A stretch of DNA of 64,000 bases from Aquitalea aquatilis (GCF_005155025.1 NZ_CP039731.1:2790001-2854000), one strand, 5' to 3'. Shown: positions 17,844 to 27,225, numbered from the stretch's first letter. Notes: generated by a model not told the origin, from the letters alone. A program made the numbers and translations.

Positions 17844-18424
17844 CAGGCCGAGGCGGGTTTCTGTGCCGACTTGGGGCGGAAAGCCTTGACTACCTGTGGC
17901 ACGGTTTCGACATAAGGGCCGCCGATCAGGTCGAGGCAGTAGGGGACGGCAGCAAAGATGCCGGACACCAGTGTTTCGCCCTGTTCGCCCTTCAGCCCTT
18001 CCAGTGTTTCCTTGATCGCCTTGGGCTGGCCGGGCAGATTGAGGATCAGCGTGCTTTTGCGAATGACGCCGACCTGGCGCGACAGGATGGCCGTCGGCAC
18101 AAAGCGCAGGCTGATCTGGCGCATTTGCTCGCCGAAGCCGGGCATTTCGCGGTCGGCTACTGCCAGCGTGGCATCGGGGGTGACATCGCGCGGAGCCGGG
18201 CCAGTGCCGCCCGTGGTCAGCACCAGATGACAGCCTTCCTCATCCACCAGTTGGCGCAGCGTGGATTCGATCTCGGCCTGTTCGTCCGGAATCAGCCGGG
18301 TGACGGTGGCAAACTGGCTGGCCAGCGCCTGGGTCAGCCAGTCTTGCAGGGCCGGAATGCCCTGATCCTGATATACGCCGCTACTGGCGCGATCCGAAAC
18401 CGAAACCAGGCCTATCTTCAGCAT
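17843..18424 (-). CDS. mog: Molybdopterin adenylyltransferase
   Basis: MogA adenylates molybdopterin before molybdenum insertion. The 193-residue protein has the MoCF motif LTTGGTGPAPRDVTPDAT (about residues 70-87) and the loop LNLPGQPKAIKETLEGL. It lies between darP and the YheT gene with one-base overlaps at both ends, forming a three-gene operon. Confidence 0.93.
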   Translation of the reverse strand: MLKIGLVSVSDRASSGVYQDQGIPALQDWLTQALASQFATVTRLIPDEQAEIESTLRQLVDEEGCHLVLTTGGTGPAPRDVTPDATLAVADREMPGFGEQMRQISLRFVPTAILSRQVGVIRKSTLILNLPGQPKAIKETLEGLKGEQGETLVSGIFAAVPYCLDLIGGPYVETVPQVVKAFRPKSAQKPASA

Positions 18425-18987
18425 TACTCATCTTCTCCGTATTCGTTTGCTTGCTCATCCTGCTGTGCTCGCGGCTTGCCCGGCTCCGGGATGGCCTGCT
18501 TGATCAGCTGGAACAGCAGACGGAAGGATTTGGGCGGCTTGTTCTCGGCCTGTTCCTTGCGGGCATTGCGAATTAGCGTGCGCAGCTGCTGCGGGTCGGT
18601 GCCGGGGAAGTCGTTGATGAAGGCAGCCGACATCTTGTCATCGCTCATCAGGCGTTCGCGCCAGCGTTCCAGCAAATGTTGCCAGGCAATGTGCTCGGAC
18701 GATTCGCCCTTGATCACCAGCAGATACTGGCGGATCGGTTCTGCGTCGATGTCGCGCATCAGCTTGCCGATGTATTGCAACTGGCGGCGCAGTGCGCCAT
18801 GGGCGGTAAAGCGTTTGTAGTCCAGAATGGCAGTCAGCAAATCCTCCGGCAGCTGCATTTTCTTCAGCGTATCCTTGGAGAGTTCGACCAGCTCCTTGCC
18901 CAGATCCTGCAGCGCGTCCATGTCGCGTTTGCGCTGGGACTTGCTGATCATGCCGTCAGGCAGGCTGTCGTCCTGGTAATCAGTCAT
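18424..18987 (-). CDS. darP: Ribosome-associated protein DarP (YjgA)
   Basis: DarP helps late assembly of the 50S ribosomal subunit. The 187-residue protein is charged and helical with family motifs SKSQRKRDMDALQDLGKEL and FPGTDPQQLRTLIRNARKE, near the usual length of about 180. It is the first gene of the darP-mog-yheT operon and is divergent from pmbA, a neighbour arrangement conserved in many proteobacteria. Confidence 0.92.
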   Translation of the reverse strand: MTDYQDDSLPDGMISKSQRKRDMDALQDLGKELVELSKDTLKKMQLPEDLLTAILDYKRFTAHGALRRQLQYIGKLMRDIDAEPIRQYLLVIKGESSEHIAWQHLLERWRERLMSDDKMSAAFINDFPGTDPQQLRTLIRNARKEQAENKPPKSFRLLFQLIKQAIPEPGKPRAQQDEQANEYGEDE

Positions 18988-19113
18988 CGTTCAAAAGTCT
19001 CTACGGTTTTCAAGGCTGGTATGATACCGGAAAAGACGTGTCGCTTCCCGTGCAAACACGTCGGAGGCGGTGGTGGCTGGCTGCACCACCGCATCGGCAA
19101 GGCAAAATACATC

Positions 19114-20472
19114 ATGGTAGATAAGACATTGGCAGACAACACATTCAGTTTCAGCAAAGACGTATTAGCAGGCATCGCCAGTCGTGTACTGGAACTGGCG
19201 CAACAGCATGGGGCTTCTGCCGCCGAAACCGATGTTTCCGAAGGGCTGGGCCAGACGGTCAGCGTGCGCCTGGGTGAGGTGGAAACCATCGAGTACAACC
19301 AGGACAAGGGTGTATCGGTCACCGTGTATCTGGGGCAGAAAAAAGGCCATGCCAGTACCTCTGATTTTTCCGAAGTAGCCCTGCAGGATACGGTGAAGGC
19401 TGCGCTGGATATCGCGCGCTTTACTGCCGAGGACGAGTGTTCCGGGCTGGCTGACCCGCAGTTGCTGGCCACCGATTTTCCCGATCTGGACCTGTTCCAC
19501 CCCTGGAATCTGCCGGTAGAGCAGGCCATTGAACTGGCGCGTCAGTGTGAAGACGCGGCCAGGGCGGTGGATGTGCGCATTCGCAATTCGGAAGGGGCTT
19601 CGGTATCGGCACAAGCCAGCCATTTCATCTATGCCAACAGTCATGGTTTCCTGGCCGGCTATCCCGGCAGCCGCCACAGTATTTCTGCTGCGGTAGTGGC
19701 GGAAGAGGCTGGCGCGATGCAGCGCGATTACTGGTACTCGGCTGCGCGTCATCCGGCTGATCTGGACGATCCGCTCAAGATCGGCCGTATCGCCGGCGAA
19801 CGGGCAGTGCGTCGCCTGTCGGCCCGCCGGGTGAAGACCGGCCAGTACCCGGTGCTGTTCGAGGCACCGGTGGCGGCATCCTTGCTGGGTCACCTGGTAT
19901 CGGCGATCAGCGGCGGTAATTTGTACCGCAAATCTTCTTTCTTGCTGGATTGCCAGGGACAGCAGATTTTCCATCCCCATATAACGGTCGATGAGGATCC
20001 GTTTGTGCTGCGTGGCATGTCGAGCGGGGCTTTTGATAGTGAAGGGGTGGAAACCTCCTCGCGTCGGCTGGTTGATCAGGGGGTGTTGCAGGGTTATATG
20101 CTGGCCAGTTACTCAGCCCGCAAGCTGGGTTTGCAGACTACCGGCAATGCTGGCGGCCCGCATAATCTGCTGGTGCACAGCACGGGCGAGAGTTTTGACG
20201 AGCTGCTGCAGCAGGTTGGAACCGGTTTGCTGGTCACCGAGCTGCTGGGGCATGGCATCAATACCGTTACGGGTGATTATTCGCGTGGGGCTGCTGGTTT
20301 CTGGGTGGAAAATGGTGTGATCGCCTACCCGGTGGAAGAAATCACCATCGCCGGCAATCTGCGCGAGATGTTCCAGCGCATGGTGGCGGTGGGGACGGAT
20401 ACGCTGGCCCGTGGTGGTAGGGTTATGGGTTCGGTGTTGATCGAATCGATGACTGTGGCGGGCGAGGGCTGA
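19114..20472 (+). CDS. pmbA: Metalloprotease partner PmbA (TldE)
   Basis: PmbA/TldE forms a heterodimer with TldD that processes peptides such as microcins and degrades the CcdA antitoxin. The 452-residue length equals the family norm (450). Motifs include ETDVSEGLGQTVSVRLGEVE near residues 38-57 and a C-terminal GINTVTGDYSRGAAGFWVEN. The start at 19114 is chosen because it fits the family length. The frame stays open far upstream over darP, which is antisense coincidence. Confidence 0.93.
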   Translation: MVDKTLADNTFSFSKDVLAGIASRVLELAQQHGASAAETDVSEGLGQTVSVRLGEVETIEYNQDKGVSVTVYLGQKKGHASTSDFSEVALQDTVKAALDIARFTAEDECSGLADPQLLATDFPDLDLFHPWNLPVEQAIELARQCEDAARAVDVRIRNSEGASVSAQASHFIYANSHGFLAGYPGSRHSISAAVVAEEAGAMQRDYWYSAARHPADLDDPLKIGRIAGERAVRRLSARRVKTGQYPVLFEAPVAASLLGHLVSAISGGNLYRKSSFLLDCQGQQIFHPHITVDEDPFVLRGMSSGAFDSEGVETSSRRLVDQGVLQGYMLASYSARKLGLQTTGNAGGPHNLLVHSTGESFDELLQQVGTGLLVTELLGHGINTVTGDYSRGAAGFWVENGVIAYPVEEITIAGNLREMFQRMVAVGTDTLARGGRVMGSVLIESMTVAGEG

Positions 20473-20559
20473 GGCCAGTGTGCTGCGGCTGCTTGTCAGA
20501 GCAGCCGTTTTCCGGCTATGCCTATAACAACAGATAATGCATCCACAGCGAGGTGCAAG

Positions 20560-21699
20560 ATGGCGGGGAAGAGCAAGATCGGTCTGGTACTGTCGGGAGG
20601 CGGTGCCCGCGCCGCCTATCAGGCGGGCGTATTGCTGGCCATTTCGCGCCTGTTGCCGGAGCCGGAGCGCAATCCCTTCCCCATTATCTGCGGTACTTCG
20701 GCCGGAGCCATCAATGCCGTGGCCGTGGCTGCCGGGGCGGGGAATTATCGCCAGGCAGTACGATATCTGGCCCAGATGTGGAAGCAGTTGCACATCAATA
20801 ACGTCTACGATGCCAGCCTGGCGTATTTTCTCAAGACCTTTTTCCATTTTGGCATTTCCATCGCCACGGGTGGCCGGGGGTGGCGTAACCCGCGCAGCTT
20901 TCTGGACAATGCGCCATTGCGCGATTTTCTGGCCCGCACCATGCCGCTGGACGGTATTCAGGATTCGCTGGAGCAGAATGCCCTGCAGGCACTGGCGCTG
21001 ACCGCATCCTGTTTCAGCACCGGCATGTCGGTGACTTTTTTTGAGGGGCAGTCCAGCATCAATGAGTGGTCGCGTCATCAGCGCATGGGCGTACGCGAGA
21101 AAATTTCACTGGATCATCTGATGGCCACCTCGGCCATTCCGCTGATCTTTCCCTCGACCCAGATTGGCAAGCTGCATTATTGCGATGGTGCTATTCGGCA
21201 GATGACCCCCTTGTCGCCGGCCTTGCATCTGGGGGCGGAAAAGCTGTTTATCGTGGGCTTGAGCAGCCAGCGGCCGACAGGGGTCGAGCGCCGTACCACC
21301 GGCCTGGCGCCAAGCCCCGCGCAAATATTCGGCCACCTGCTCAACAGTGTTTTCATCGACAGCATGTCGATGGATATGGAGCGCTTGTTACGGGTGAATC
21401 ACACGGTGTCTTTGCTGGAGGGTCATCAGGAATTGTGTACGCAAACCAGCCTCAAGCAAGTGGACATTTTCATGTTGAATCCCAGCAAATCACTGGAAAG
21501 CATTGCCTACCAGTATGCGCACGAGTTTCCGCCGGTATTGCGCTTTCTGATGAAGGGGGCGGGCGGCACGCGTCAGCGCGGGATGACGCTGGCGACATAT
21601 TTGCTGTTTGAACCCGGTTATTGCCGCGCATTGATTGCGCTTGGCTACAAGGATGCGCTGAACCAGCGTGAGGCCATCAAACAATTTCTGGAACTTTGA
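20560..21699 (+). CDS. Patatin-like phospholipase (cytoplasmic)
   Basis: The protein has a patatin domain at its very N terminus: LVLSGGGARAAYQAGVL, the Ser nucleophile in CGTSAGAINAV and the Asp in YCDGAIRQ. The last replaces the usual DGG with DGA. No signal peptide is present, unlike the patatin at 13.6 kb. The start at 20560 has a clear GAGG ribosome site; an earlier ATG at 20518 would add 14 residues. Lipid hydrolysis is inferred from the family; substrate and role are unknown. Length is 379 residues. Confidence 0.85.
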   Translation: MAGKSKIGLVLSGGGARAAYQAGVLLAISRLLPEPERNPFPIICGTSAGAINAVAVAAGAGNYRQAVRYLAQMWKQLHINNVYDASLAYFLKTFFHFGISIATGGRGWRNPRSFLDNAPLRDFLARTMPLDGIQDSLEQNALQALALTASCFSTGMSVTFFEGQSSINEWSRHQRMGVREKISLDHLMATSAIPLIFPSTQIGKLHYCDGAIRQMTPLSPALHLGAEKLFIVGLSSQRPTGVERRTTGLAPSPAQIFGHLLNSVFIDSMSMDMERLLRVNHTVSLLEGHQELCTQTSLKQVDIFMLNPSKSLESIAYQYAHEFPPVLRFLMKGAGGTRQRGMTLATYLLFEPGYCRALIALGYKDALNQREAIKQFLEL

Positions 21700-21759
21700 G
21701 TCAGTACTAAAATCTCAGAGTTTTTGTATTTCAGCCCAAAACATAAATAAGGGGATGTT

Positions 21760-22254
21760 GTGAGTATTCGTTTATCGCGCCGACAAGGGTTCTTTCTGGT
21801 GGCTGCCGGTTGTGCCGCCGCCATGGGCTTTGCCCTGTATTCGCAGTATGTTTTGCAGCTGGAGCCTTGCCCGTTGTGTATTTTTCAGCGCGTTGGTGTC
21901 ATTACCGTCGGCCTGATCGCCTTGTTGGCTGCTTTGCATAATCCGGGTCGTGGTGGCTATCGCCTGTGGGCTGGGCTTGGCGTGCTGGCTGCGCTGGCGG
22001 GTGGGGCGGTTTCCGTGCGGCAGCTGTGGTTGCAGAGTTTGCCGGAAGATCAGGTGCCGGCGTGTGGGCCTGGGCTGGACTACCTGATGGAAACCTCGCC
22101 ACTGTGGGATGTGCTGTCCAAAGTATTCAAGGGGAGTGGTGAATGCGCCAAGGTGGACTGGACTTTCCTGGGCCAGGCCATGCCCTTCTGGGTGGCGGTA
22201 TTTTTTGTCGGCGTCATTGCCATGCAGCTCTGGCTGGCCATGCGCAAGGATTAA
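21760..22254 (+). CDS. dsbB: Disulfide bond formation protein DsbB
   Basis: DsbB is an inner-membrane protein that reoxidises DsbA and passes electrons to quinone. The 164-residue protein has four hydrophobic segments and both redox pairs: Cys37/Cys40 in EPCPLC and Cys102/Cys129 in the second periplasmic loop. It starts with GTG after an AAGGGG ribosome site. An intrinsic terminator follows. Confidence 0.95.
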   Translation: MSIRLSRRQGFFLVAAGCAAAMGFALYSQYVLQLEPCPLCIFQRVGVITVGLIALLAALHNPGRGGYRLWAGLGVLAALAGGAVSVRQLWLQSLPEDQVPACGPGLDYLMETSPLWDVLSKVFKGSGECAKVDWTFLGQAMPFWVAVFFVGVIAMQLWLAMRKD

Positions 22255-22338
22255 ACTGCATCATCAATCACAGCCGCTTCGTGTAGCTGACAGAGCCAGT
22301 GGTCAAACTGCTGGCGGCATCATTCGGCGAGAAACAAC

Positions 22339-22364
22339 AAAACCCGGCCTGGCCGGGTTTTTTT
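22339..22364 (+). terminator. Intrinsic terminator after dsbB
   Basis: The stem AACCCGGCC/GGCCGGGTT with a minimal loop is followed by seven T. I see nothing else convincing between here and 22520. Confidence 0.85.
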
Positions 22365-22520
22365 ACGTAAATGGCTGATTATTTCGCAGTCCTGCTCGAA
22401 TTTCTTCCCCCTGTCGATTGCGGAGGGGCTGCATTCTCGTGATGCTCATGGCGTGAAACATCAGACAACTGGCTGGTCTTGGCAGGAAGGGGCTTGGCGG
22501 CGGATAGTGAATGGAAATGC

Positions 22521-22548
22521 AAAAAAGCAGCCCATGGCTGCTTTTTTT
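22521..22548 (-). terminator. Terminator of the tRNA array (works on both strands)
   Basis: The stem AGCAGCC/GGCTGCT is flanked by A6 and T7, so it is an intrinsic terminator in both directions. It lies 5 bases past the last tRNA-Asp on the minus strand. Confidence 0.8.
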
Positions 22549-22553
22549 GATAT

Positions 22554-22630
22554 TGGCGGAGTGGACGGGACTCGAACCCGCGACCCCCGGCGTGACAGGC
22601 CGGTATTCTAACCAACTGAACTACCACTCC
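22554..22630 (-). tRNA. tRNA-Asp (GTC), copy 1
   Basis: A 77-nt cloverleaf with acceptor stem GGAGTGG/CCACTCC, anticodon GTC in CCTGTCACG, T-arm GGTTCGAGTCC and encoded CCA. It is the last gene transcribed in the array. Confidence 0.97.
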
Positions 22631-22635
22631 AACCT

Positions 22636-22711
22636 TGGTGGGCGTTGACGGAGTCGAACCGCCGACATTCTGCTTGTAAGGCAGACGCTCTACCAACTGA
22701 GCTAAACGCCC
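22636..22711 (-). tRNA. tRNA-Val (TAC), copy 1
   Basis: A 76-nt cloverleaf with acceptor stem GGGCGTT/AACGCCC, anticodon TAC in CTTACAA, T-arm GGTTCGACTCC and encoded CCA. Confidence 0.97.
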
Positions 22712-22736
22712 GAAAGGGTTACTGCGACTAATCTGT

Positions 22737-22813
22737 TGGCGGAGTGGACGGGACTCGAACCCGCGACCCCCGGCGTGACAGGCCGGTATTCTAACCAACT
22801 GAACTACCACTCC
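22737..22813 (-). tRNA. tRNA-Asp (GTC), copy 2
   Basis: Identical by eye to copy 1, including the encoded CCA. Confidence 0.97.
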
Positions 22814-22819
22814 AAACCT

Positions 22820-22895
22820 TGGTGGGCGTTGACGGAGTCGAACCGCCGACATTCTGCTTGTAAGGCAGACGCTCTACCAACTGAGCTAAACGCCC
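22820..22895 (-). tRNA. tRNA-Val (TAC), copy 2
   Basis: Identical by eye to tRNA-Val copy 1, including the encoded CCA. Confidence 0.97.
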
Positions 22896-22920
22896 GAAAG
22901 GGTTACTGCAACTAATCTGT

Positions 22921-22997
22921 TGGCGGAGTGGACGGGACTCGAACCCGCGACCCCCGGCGTGACAGGCCGGTATTCTAACCAACTGAACTACCACTCC
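22921..22997 (-). tRNA. tRNA-Asp (GTC), copy 3
   Basis: Identical by eye to the other tRNA-Asp copies. Confidence 0.97.
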
Positions 22998-23003
22998 AAA
23001 CCT

Positions 23004-23079
23004 TGGTGGGCGTTGACGGAGTCGAACCGCCGACATTCTGCTTGTAAGGCAGACGCTCTACCAACTGAGCTAAACGCCC
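23004..23079 (-). tRNA. tRNA-Val (TAC), copy 3
   Basis: Identical by eye to the other tRNA-Val copies. Confidence 0.97.
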
Positions 23080-23104
23080 GAAAGGGTTACTACGACTAAT
23101 CTGT

Positions 23105-23181
23105 TGGCGGAGTGGACGGGACTCGAACCCGCGACCCCCGGCGTGACAGGCCGGTATTCTAACCAACTGAACTACCACTCC
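23105..23181 (-). tRNA. tRNA-Asp (GTC), copy 4
   Basis: Identical by eye to the other tRNA-Asp copies. Confidence 0.97.
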
Positions 23182-23185
23182 AACC

Positions 23186-23261
23186 TGGTGGGCGTTGACG
23201 GAGTCGAACCGCCGACATTCTGCTTGTAAGGCAGACGCTCTACCAACTGAGCTAAACGCCC
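23186..23261 (-). tRNA. tRNA-Val (TAC), copy 4
   Basis: Identical by eye to the other tRNA-Val copies. The spacer before the next tRNA-Asp (GCTACATAATCTG form) differs from copies 1-3. Confidence 0.97.
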
Positions 23262-23287
23262 GAAAGGGTTACTGCTACATAATCTGT

Positions 23288-23364
23288 TGGCGGAGTGGAC
23301 GGGACTCGAACCCGCGACCCCCGGCGTGACAGGCCGGTATTCTAACCAACTGAACTACCACTCC
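23288..23364 (-). tRNA. tRNA-Asp (GTC), copy 5
   Basis: Identical by eye to the other tRNA-Asp copies. Confidence 0.97.
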
Positions 23365-23369
23365 AACCT

Positions 23370-23445
23370 TGGTGGGCGTTGACGGAGTCGAACCGCCGAC
23401 ATTCTGCTTGTAAGGCAGACGCTCTACCAACTGAGCTAAACGCCC
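23370..23445 (-). tRNA. tRNA-Val (TAC), copy 5
   Basis: Identical by eye to the other tRNA-Val copies. Its adjoining spacer is the same as that at copy 4, suggesting a recent duplication. Confidence 0.97.
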
Positions 23446-23471
23446 GAAAGGGTTACTGCTACATAATCTGT

Positions 23472-23548
23472 TGGCGGAGTGGACGGGACTCGAACCCGCG
23501 ACCCCCGGCGTGACAGGCCGGTATTCTAACCAACTGAACTACCACTCC
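23472..23548 (-). tRNA. tRNA-Asp (GTC), copy 6
   Basis: Identical by eye to the other tRNA-Asp copies. Confidence 0.97.
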
Positions 23549-23552
23549 AACC

Positions 23553-23628
23553 TGGTGGGCGTTGACGGAGTCGAACCGCCGACATTCTGCTTGTAAGGCA
23601 GACGCTCTACCAACTGAGCTAAACGCCC
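23553..23628 (-). tRNA. tRNA-Val (TAC), copy 6 (first transcribed)
   Basis: Identical by eye to the other tRNA-Val copies. It lies closest to the array promoter, about 45 bases downstream of the -10. Confidence 0.97.
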
Positions 23629-23673
23629 TGAAACCTTTTCGCTGTCTGCGTTTGCGTCTCAGCGAGGAGGCGA

Positions 23674-23702
23674 ATTAAAGCACAGCCTTTTTTTCAGCGC
23701 AA
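23674..23702 (-). promoter_or_regulatory. Promoter of the tRNA-Val/Asp array
   Basis: On the minus strand, -35 TTGCGC (23702-23697), a 17-bp spacer and -10 TTTAAT (23679-23674) are followed by a GC-rich discriminator (TCGCCTCC). Such a discriminator is typical of stringently controlled stable-RNA promoters. Confidence 0.55.
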
Positions 23703-23846
23703 GGGGTAGGTTTCATTTTTTTGCATAAAACGGGCAAATCTCAAATCGGCAGTTCATGCTGATTGAATTTTGTCAGACAGGGGCGTGACGGATTCTTTTG
23801 CACTCATGTATGATTGCCCGATTCGCTTAATCGGATGATGTGAATA

Positions 23847-24812
23847 ATGAAGCCGACCTTTCTCGATTTTGAGCAGCCGATTGCCGAGCTCGAGAACAAG
23901 ATAGAAGAGCTGCGTTTCGTGCAGGATGACTCCGTACTGGATATCTCCGAAGAAATCGCACGCCTGCAAAAGAAGAGTCTGGAACTGACCAAGACTCTAT
24001 ATGCCAAACTGTCCCCCTCGCAGATCTCCCAGGTGGCTCGCCACCCGCAGCGTCCTTATACATTGGACTACCTGCGCAGCATCTTCACTGATTTCGAAGA
24101 GCTGCATGGTGATCGATCCTTTGCCGACGACCCGGCAATCGTGGGTGGCTTGGCGCGTTTCAATGGCCAGTCCGTGATGGTGATTGGCCATCAGAAGGGC
24201 CGTGATACCAAGGAAAAGATCTACCGCAATTTCGGTATGCCGCGCCCGGAAGGCTATCGCAAGGCCCTGCGCCTGATGAAGCTGGCCGAAAAGTTCGGCA
24301 TCCCGATCATGACTTTTGTCGATACCCCGGGTGCTTATCCCGGTATTGGTGCAGAAGAGCGCGGCCAGTCCGAAGCCATTGGTCGTAATCTCTACGAGAT
24401 GGCAAGACTGCGTGTGCCCATTATCTGCACCATTATCGGTGAAGGTGGTTCCGGCGGCGCGCTGGCTATTGCCGTGGGCGATCAGGTCAATATGCTGCAG
24501 TACTCTACCTATTCGGTGATTTCGCCCGAAGGCTGTGCTTCCATTTTGTGGAAAACCGCCGAGCGTGCATCCGAAGCGGCCGAGGCGCTGGGCATCACGG
24601 CCAATCGTCTGAAAACCCTCGGTCTGATTGACCGCGTGGTGAGCGAGCCGGTTGGTGGTGCACATCGCGATCATGCGCAGATGATGAATGCCATGAAGCG
24701 CATGTTGCAGGAGCAGTTGAAGGATTTTGCCAATCGTCCGATCGAGGTGCTGCTGAAAGAGCGTTTCGAGCGTTTGATGAGTTATGGACGTTACAAGGAA
24801 GATGCAGCCTGA
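23847..24812 (+). CDS. accA: Acetyl-CoA carboxylase carboxyltransferase, alpha subunit
   Basis: AccA with AccD moves the carboxyl group from biotin to acetyl-CoA to make malonyl-CoA for fatty-acid synthesis. The 321-residue protein has the typical start [18 protein letters not shown]. Core motifs are [38 protein letters not shown] and [15 protein letters not shown]. Length matches the family (about 319). It overlaps tilS, as in many betaproteobacteria. Confidence 0.97.
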   Translation: MKPTFLDFEQPIAELENKIEELRFVQDDSVLDISEEIARLQKKSLELTKTLYAKLSPSQISQVARHPQRPYTLDYLRSIFTDFEELHGDRSFADDPAIVGGLARFNGQSVMVIGHQKGRDTKEKIYRNFGMPRPEGYRKALRLMKLAEKFGIPIMTFVDTPGAYPGIGAEERGQSEAIGRNLYEMARLRVPIICTIIGEGGSGGALAIAVGDQVNMLQYSTYSVISPEGCASILWKTAERASEAAEALGITANRLKTLGLIDRVVSEPVGGAHRDHAQMMNAMKRMLQEQLKDFANRPIEVLLKERFERLMSYGRYKEDAA

Positions 24813-26115
24813 TCTGCTGAAAGCCCTGTTAGCCCACTGGCCGGACAATTTGTCCGGCCTTTGTGCTTTTGAGCTTGGACTGAGTGGTGGGCTCGACTCC
24901 ATGGTGCTGCTCTCGCTGTTGGCGCGCGCGCGCCAGTACCGGCCGCAGTTGCGGCTGTCGGCGGTGCATGTACATCATGGCCTGAATACGGCGGCAGATG
25001 ACTGGGTTCTGCACTGTCAGGAAGTGTGCCGACAGTTGGATGTCCCCCTGCGTGTGGCGCGGGTTGCTGTCCGTTGTGCTGCAGGGGAGAGCCTGGAGGC
25101 ACGGGCTAGGCAACAGCGTTATGAGGTGTATGCCCAGTCGGCGGCCGAGGTGCTGGTGCTGGCGCACCACCTGGATGATCAATCCGAAACCGTGCTATTG
25201 CAGCTACTGCGTGGCGGCGGAGTGCGTGCGCTGTCGGGAATGCCGGCATTGCGCAGGCTGGAGCAGCTGCAGCTGTGGCGACCATTGCTTGGTTTTACCC
25301 GGCAGCAGCTGGAGCAGTACGCCGCGGAGCAGGGGTTGAGTTGGGTTGATGATGACAGCAATGCGGACATTGCCTACCGCCGTAATTTATTGCGGCACCG
25401 CATCATGCCGCTACTGCAGCAGCATGTTCCGTCTTATCGGCAACAGCTTGGTCGCAGTGCCTGGCATATGGCGCAGGCATCGCAGTTGGTGGATGAGGTG
25501 GCAGCCGCAGATTTGGCCAGTTGCGCGACAGGTGCTGCGCTGGATGTGGCGCGTGTGCTGTCGCTGTCGCCTGTGCGCCAGGGGTTTTTGCTGATGGCTT
25601 GGTTGCGCCGTCTGGGGCAATCGCAAGTGGCACCAGAGCAGCTGCAGGAATTTTTGCGTCAATTGCATATGGCGGCGGCTGCCAGTCAGCCCTGTTTGCA
25701 ATTGCCGGAGCTGGCCGTGGTGCGTTATCGCCAACAGCTGCATGCGGTGCCGGTGCTACCGCCTCAGTCGGCATGTGCATTGCGGTTTGATCCGGCGCAG
25801 CCAGTGTGCCGCCAGCCTGGGTGGGGTGGCAGTTTGCGCTGGGTACAGCGGGGTGGTTTGACTTTGCAGTCACTTGCTGGCGATTTGCAATTGCGTCCGC
25901 GCTTGGGTGGTGAGGTGTTGCAACAGGCGGTGGGGCACAAGTCGGTTAAGAAGCTGTTGCAGGAGGCGGGTATTCCACCCTTGCTGCGGCGGCAATGGCC
26001 CTTGCTGTATGCCGCGGATGATCGCTTGCTGGCCCTGCCCGGTGTGGCGGTGGCCAGTGATTGTTTCAGTCCTGACGGCTATTGGCCGGAATGGCAGCCT
26101 GGATTGAACGATTAA
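24802..26115 (+). CDS. tilS: tRNA(Ile)-lysidine synthase
   Basis: TilS changes C34 of the tRNA-Ile CAU anticodon to lysidine, so that it reads AUA codons. The 437-residue protein has the PP-loop [12 protein letters not shown] (residues 26-37), [26 protein letters not shown] and [12 protein letters not shown]-terminal domains follow. The start at 24802 follows an AAGGA site and overlaps accA by 11 bases; an in-frame ATG at 24784 is also possible. Confidence 0.92.
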   Translation: MQPDLLKALLAHWPDNLSGLCAFELGLSGGLDSMVLLSLLARARQYRPQLRLSAVHVHHGLNTAADDWVLHCQEVCRQLDVPLRVARVAVRCAAGESLEARARQQRYEVYAQSAAEVLVLAHHLDDQSETVLLQLLRGGGVRALSGMPALRRLEQLQLWRPLLGFTRQQLEQYAAEQGLSWVDDDSNADIAYRRNLLRHRIMPLLQQHVPSYRQQLGRSAWHMAQASQLVDEVAAADLASCATGAALDVARVLSLSPVRQGFLLMAWLRRLGQSQVAPEQLQEFLRQLHMAAAASQPCLQLPELAVVRYRQQLHAVPVLPPQSACALRFDPAQPVCRQPGWGGSLRWVQRGGLTLQSLAGDLQLRPRLGGEVLQQAVGHKSVKKLLQEAGIPPLLRRQWPLLYAADDRLLALPGVAVASDCFSPDGYWPEWQPGLND

Positions 26116-26145
26116 AAAAAGCGCCTCGATGAAGAGGCGCTTTTT
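26114..26145. terminator. Bidirectional terminator between tilS and the BI-1 gene
   Basis: The stem GCGCCTC/GAGGCGC is flanked by seven A and five T. It serves both convergent genes. Confidence 0.85.
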
Positions 26146-26161
26146 GCTGGGGTACTCAGGT

Positions 26162-26851
26162 TCAGTCACGTTCGCCGCTGAAAGCCATCAGCAACTGCAG
26201 CAAGCTGGTAAACAGATTGTAAATGCTGATGTAGATCGACAGTGCGGCCGATACGTAGCTGGTTTCGCCGCCATCCACGACCACCTTGACCTGCCACAGA
26301 ATCATCAGCGAGCTGAACAAGGCAAAAGCTGCGGCAATGGCCAGCTGCATGCCCGGCATTTGCAGGAAGATGTTGGCCACCACGGCGACCATCAGCACGA
26401 TGGCGCCGATGGTAAGGAAGCTACCCAGTGCGGACAGATCGCGCTTGGTGGTGCTGGCAATGCCGGCCATGACGACAAAAACCAGCGAAGTGGCTGCGCC
26501 GGCAGTCATGATCAGCTGGCCGCCATTGCTGAAACGCAGTGCGAATTGCAGCAAGGGGCCCAGCAGCAGGCCCATCATGAAGGTAAAGCCCAGCATCAGG
26601 AACACGCCCAGCGAGTTATTGCGGTTTTTCTCGATGGCAAAAACCAGGCCGTAAAATACCGCCATGATGGCTAGCATGCCCATGATCGGGCTGGCTGCCA
26701 TGAGGGCGAAATTGAGATGCGTGCCAATCAGGGCACCCATGACAGTGGGGATCATCGAAAGGCCCAGCAGCGCATAGGTATTGCGCAGAACCTTGTTGCG
26801 TAGGCCGCTGGTCGTGCTGGTCTGGTAGGTATTGTGCAGGTCCGGTTGCAT
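26162..26851 (-). CDS. Bax inhibitor-1 family membrane protein (YccA/YbhL type)
   Basis: The 229-residue protein has seven hydrophobic segments and the family's N-terminal LRNTYALLGLSMIPTVMGA. Bacterial members include YccA, which modulates FtsH protease in the inner membrane. The start at 26851 has an AGAGAGGG ribosome site. The longer open frame runs antisense into tRNA-Leu and is not coding. Function here is inferred from family only. Confidence 0.88.
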   Translation of the reverse strand: MQPDLHNTYQTSTTSGLRNKVLRNTYALLGLSMIPTVMGALIGTHLNFALMAASPIMGMLAIMAVFYGLVFAIEKNRNNSLGVFLMLGFTFMMGLLLGPLLQFALRFSNGGQLIMTAGAATSLVFVVMAGIASTTKRDLSALGSFLTIGAIVLMVAVVANIFLQMPGMQLAIAAAFALFSSLMILWQVKVVVDGGETSYVSAALSIYISIYNLFTSLLQLLMAFSGERD

Positions 26852-26949
26852 GCTGCCCTCTCTTGATTTGGATGTTTGTTGCGCTGTTGCAAAACAATAT
26901 GCCTGCATTGTGACATGAAAACATGACAATGGTTCATTTGACATGGCGC

Positions 26950-26978
26950 TTGAACCGCAGGGAATCCTGAGGTATATT
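26950..26978 (+). promoter_or_regulatory. tRNA-Leu promoter
   Basis: -35 TTGAAC (26950-26955), a 17-bp spacer and -10 TATATT (26973-26978) are followed by a GC-rich TGCGGCC discriminator, about 40 bases before tRNA-Leu. Confidence 0.55.
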
Positions 26979-27017
26979 TGCGGCCTCTTTCGCGGTGCTT
27001 TCGAGTGCTGCTGGTGG

Positions 27018-27102
27018 GCGAGCGTGGCGGAATTGGTAGACGCACTGGATTTAGGTTCCAGCGCCGCAAGGCGTGAGAGTTCGAGTCTCTCCGCTCGCAC
27101 CA
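27018..27102 (+). tRNA. tRNA-Leu (TAG), prophage integration target
   Basis: An 85-nt class II tRNA with acceptor GCGAGCG/CGCTCGC, anticodon TAG in TTTAGGT, a variable arm and encoded CCA. The phage integrase gene starts 155 bases downstream, so its 3' half is the likely attachment core (attL side). The matching copy should lie beyond the right edge. Confidence 0.97.
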
Positions 27103-27225
27103 CAGAGTTTTTGTCTAGTTGTTCATGTTGTCCTGTAATGCACGCCAGTAAAGGCTTCTAGCTGCTTTCTGGCCCGGCTATCTCCCTGCTTTAATCTGTA
27201 AAATTCCGCATTATCCTGTACCATG

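Noticed and set aside
17399-18820. Plus-strand frame of 473 residues
   Set aside because: Antisense to the YheT, mogA and darP genes, which are clear and overlap as an operon.
22379-23178. Minus-strand reading frames with repeated protein text, or a CRISPR-like repeat
   Set aside because: The repeats are tRNA-Asp and tRNA-Val genes, with cloverleaf arms and anticodons. The repeated protein text is only their translation.
26852-27103. N-terminal extension of the BI-1 family gene
   Set aside because: It would be antisense to tRNA-Leu and its promoter. The good ribosome site is at 26851.
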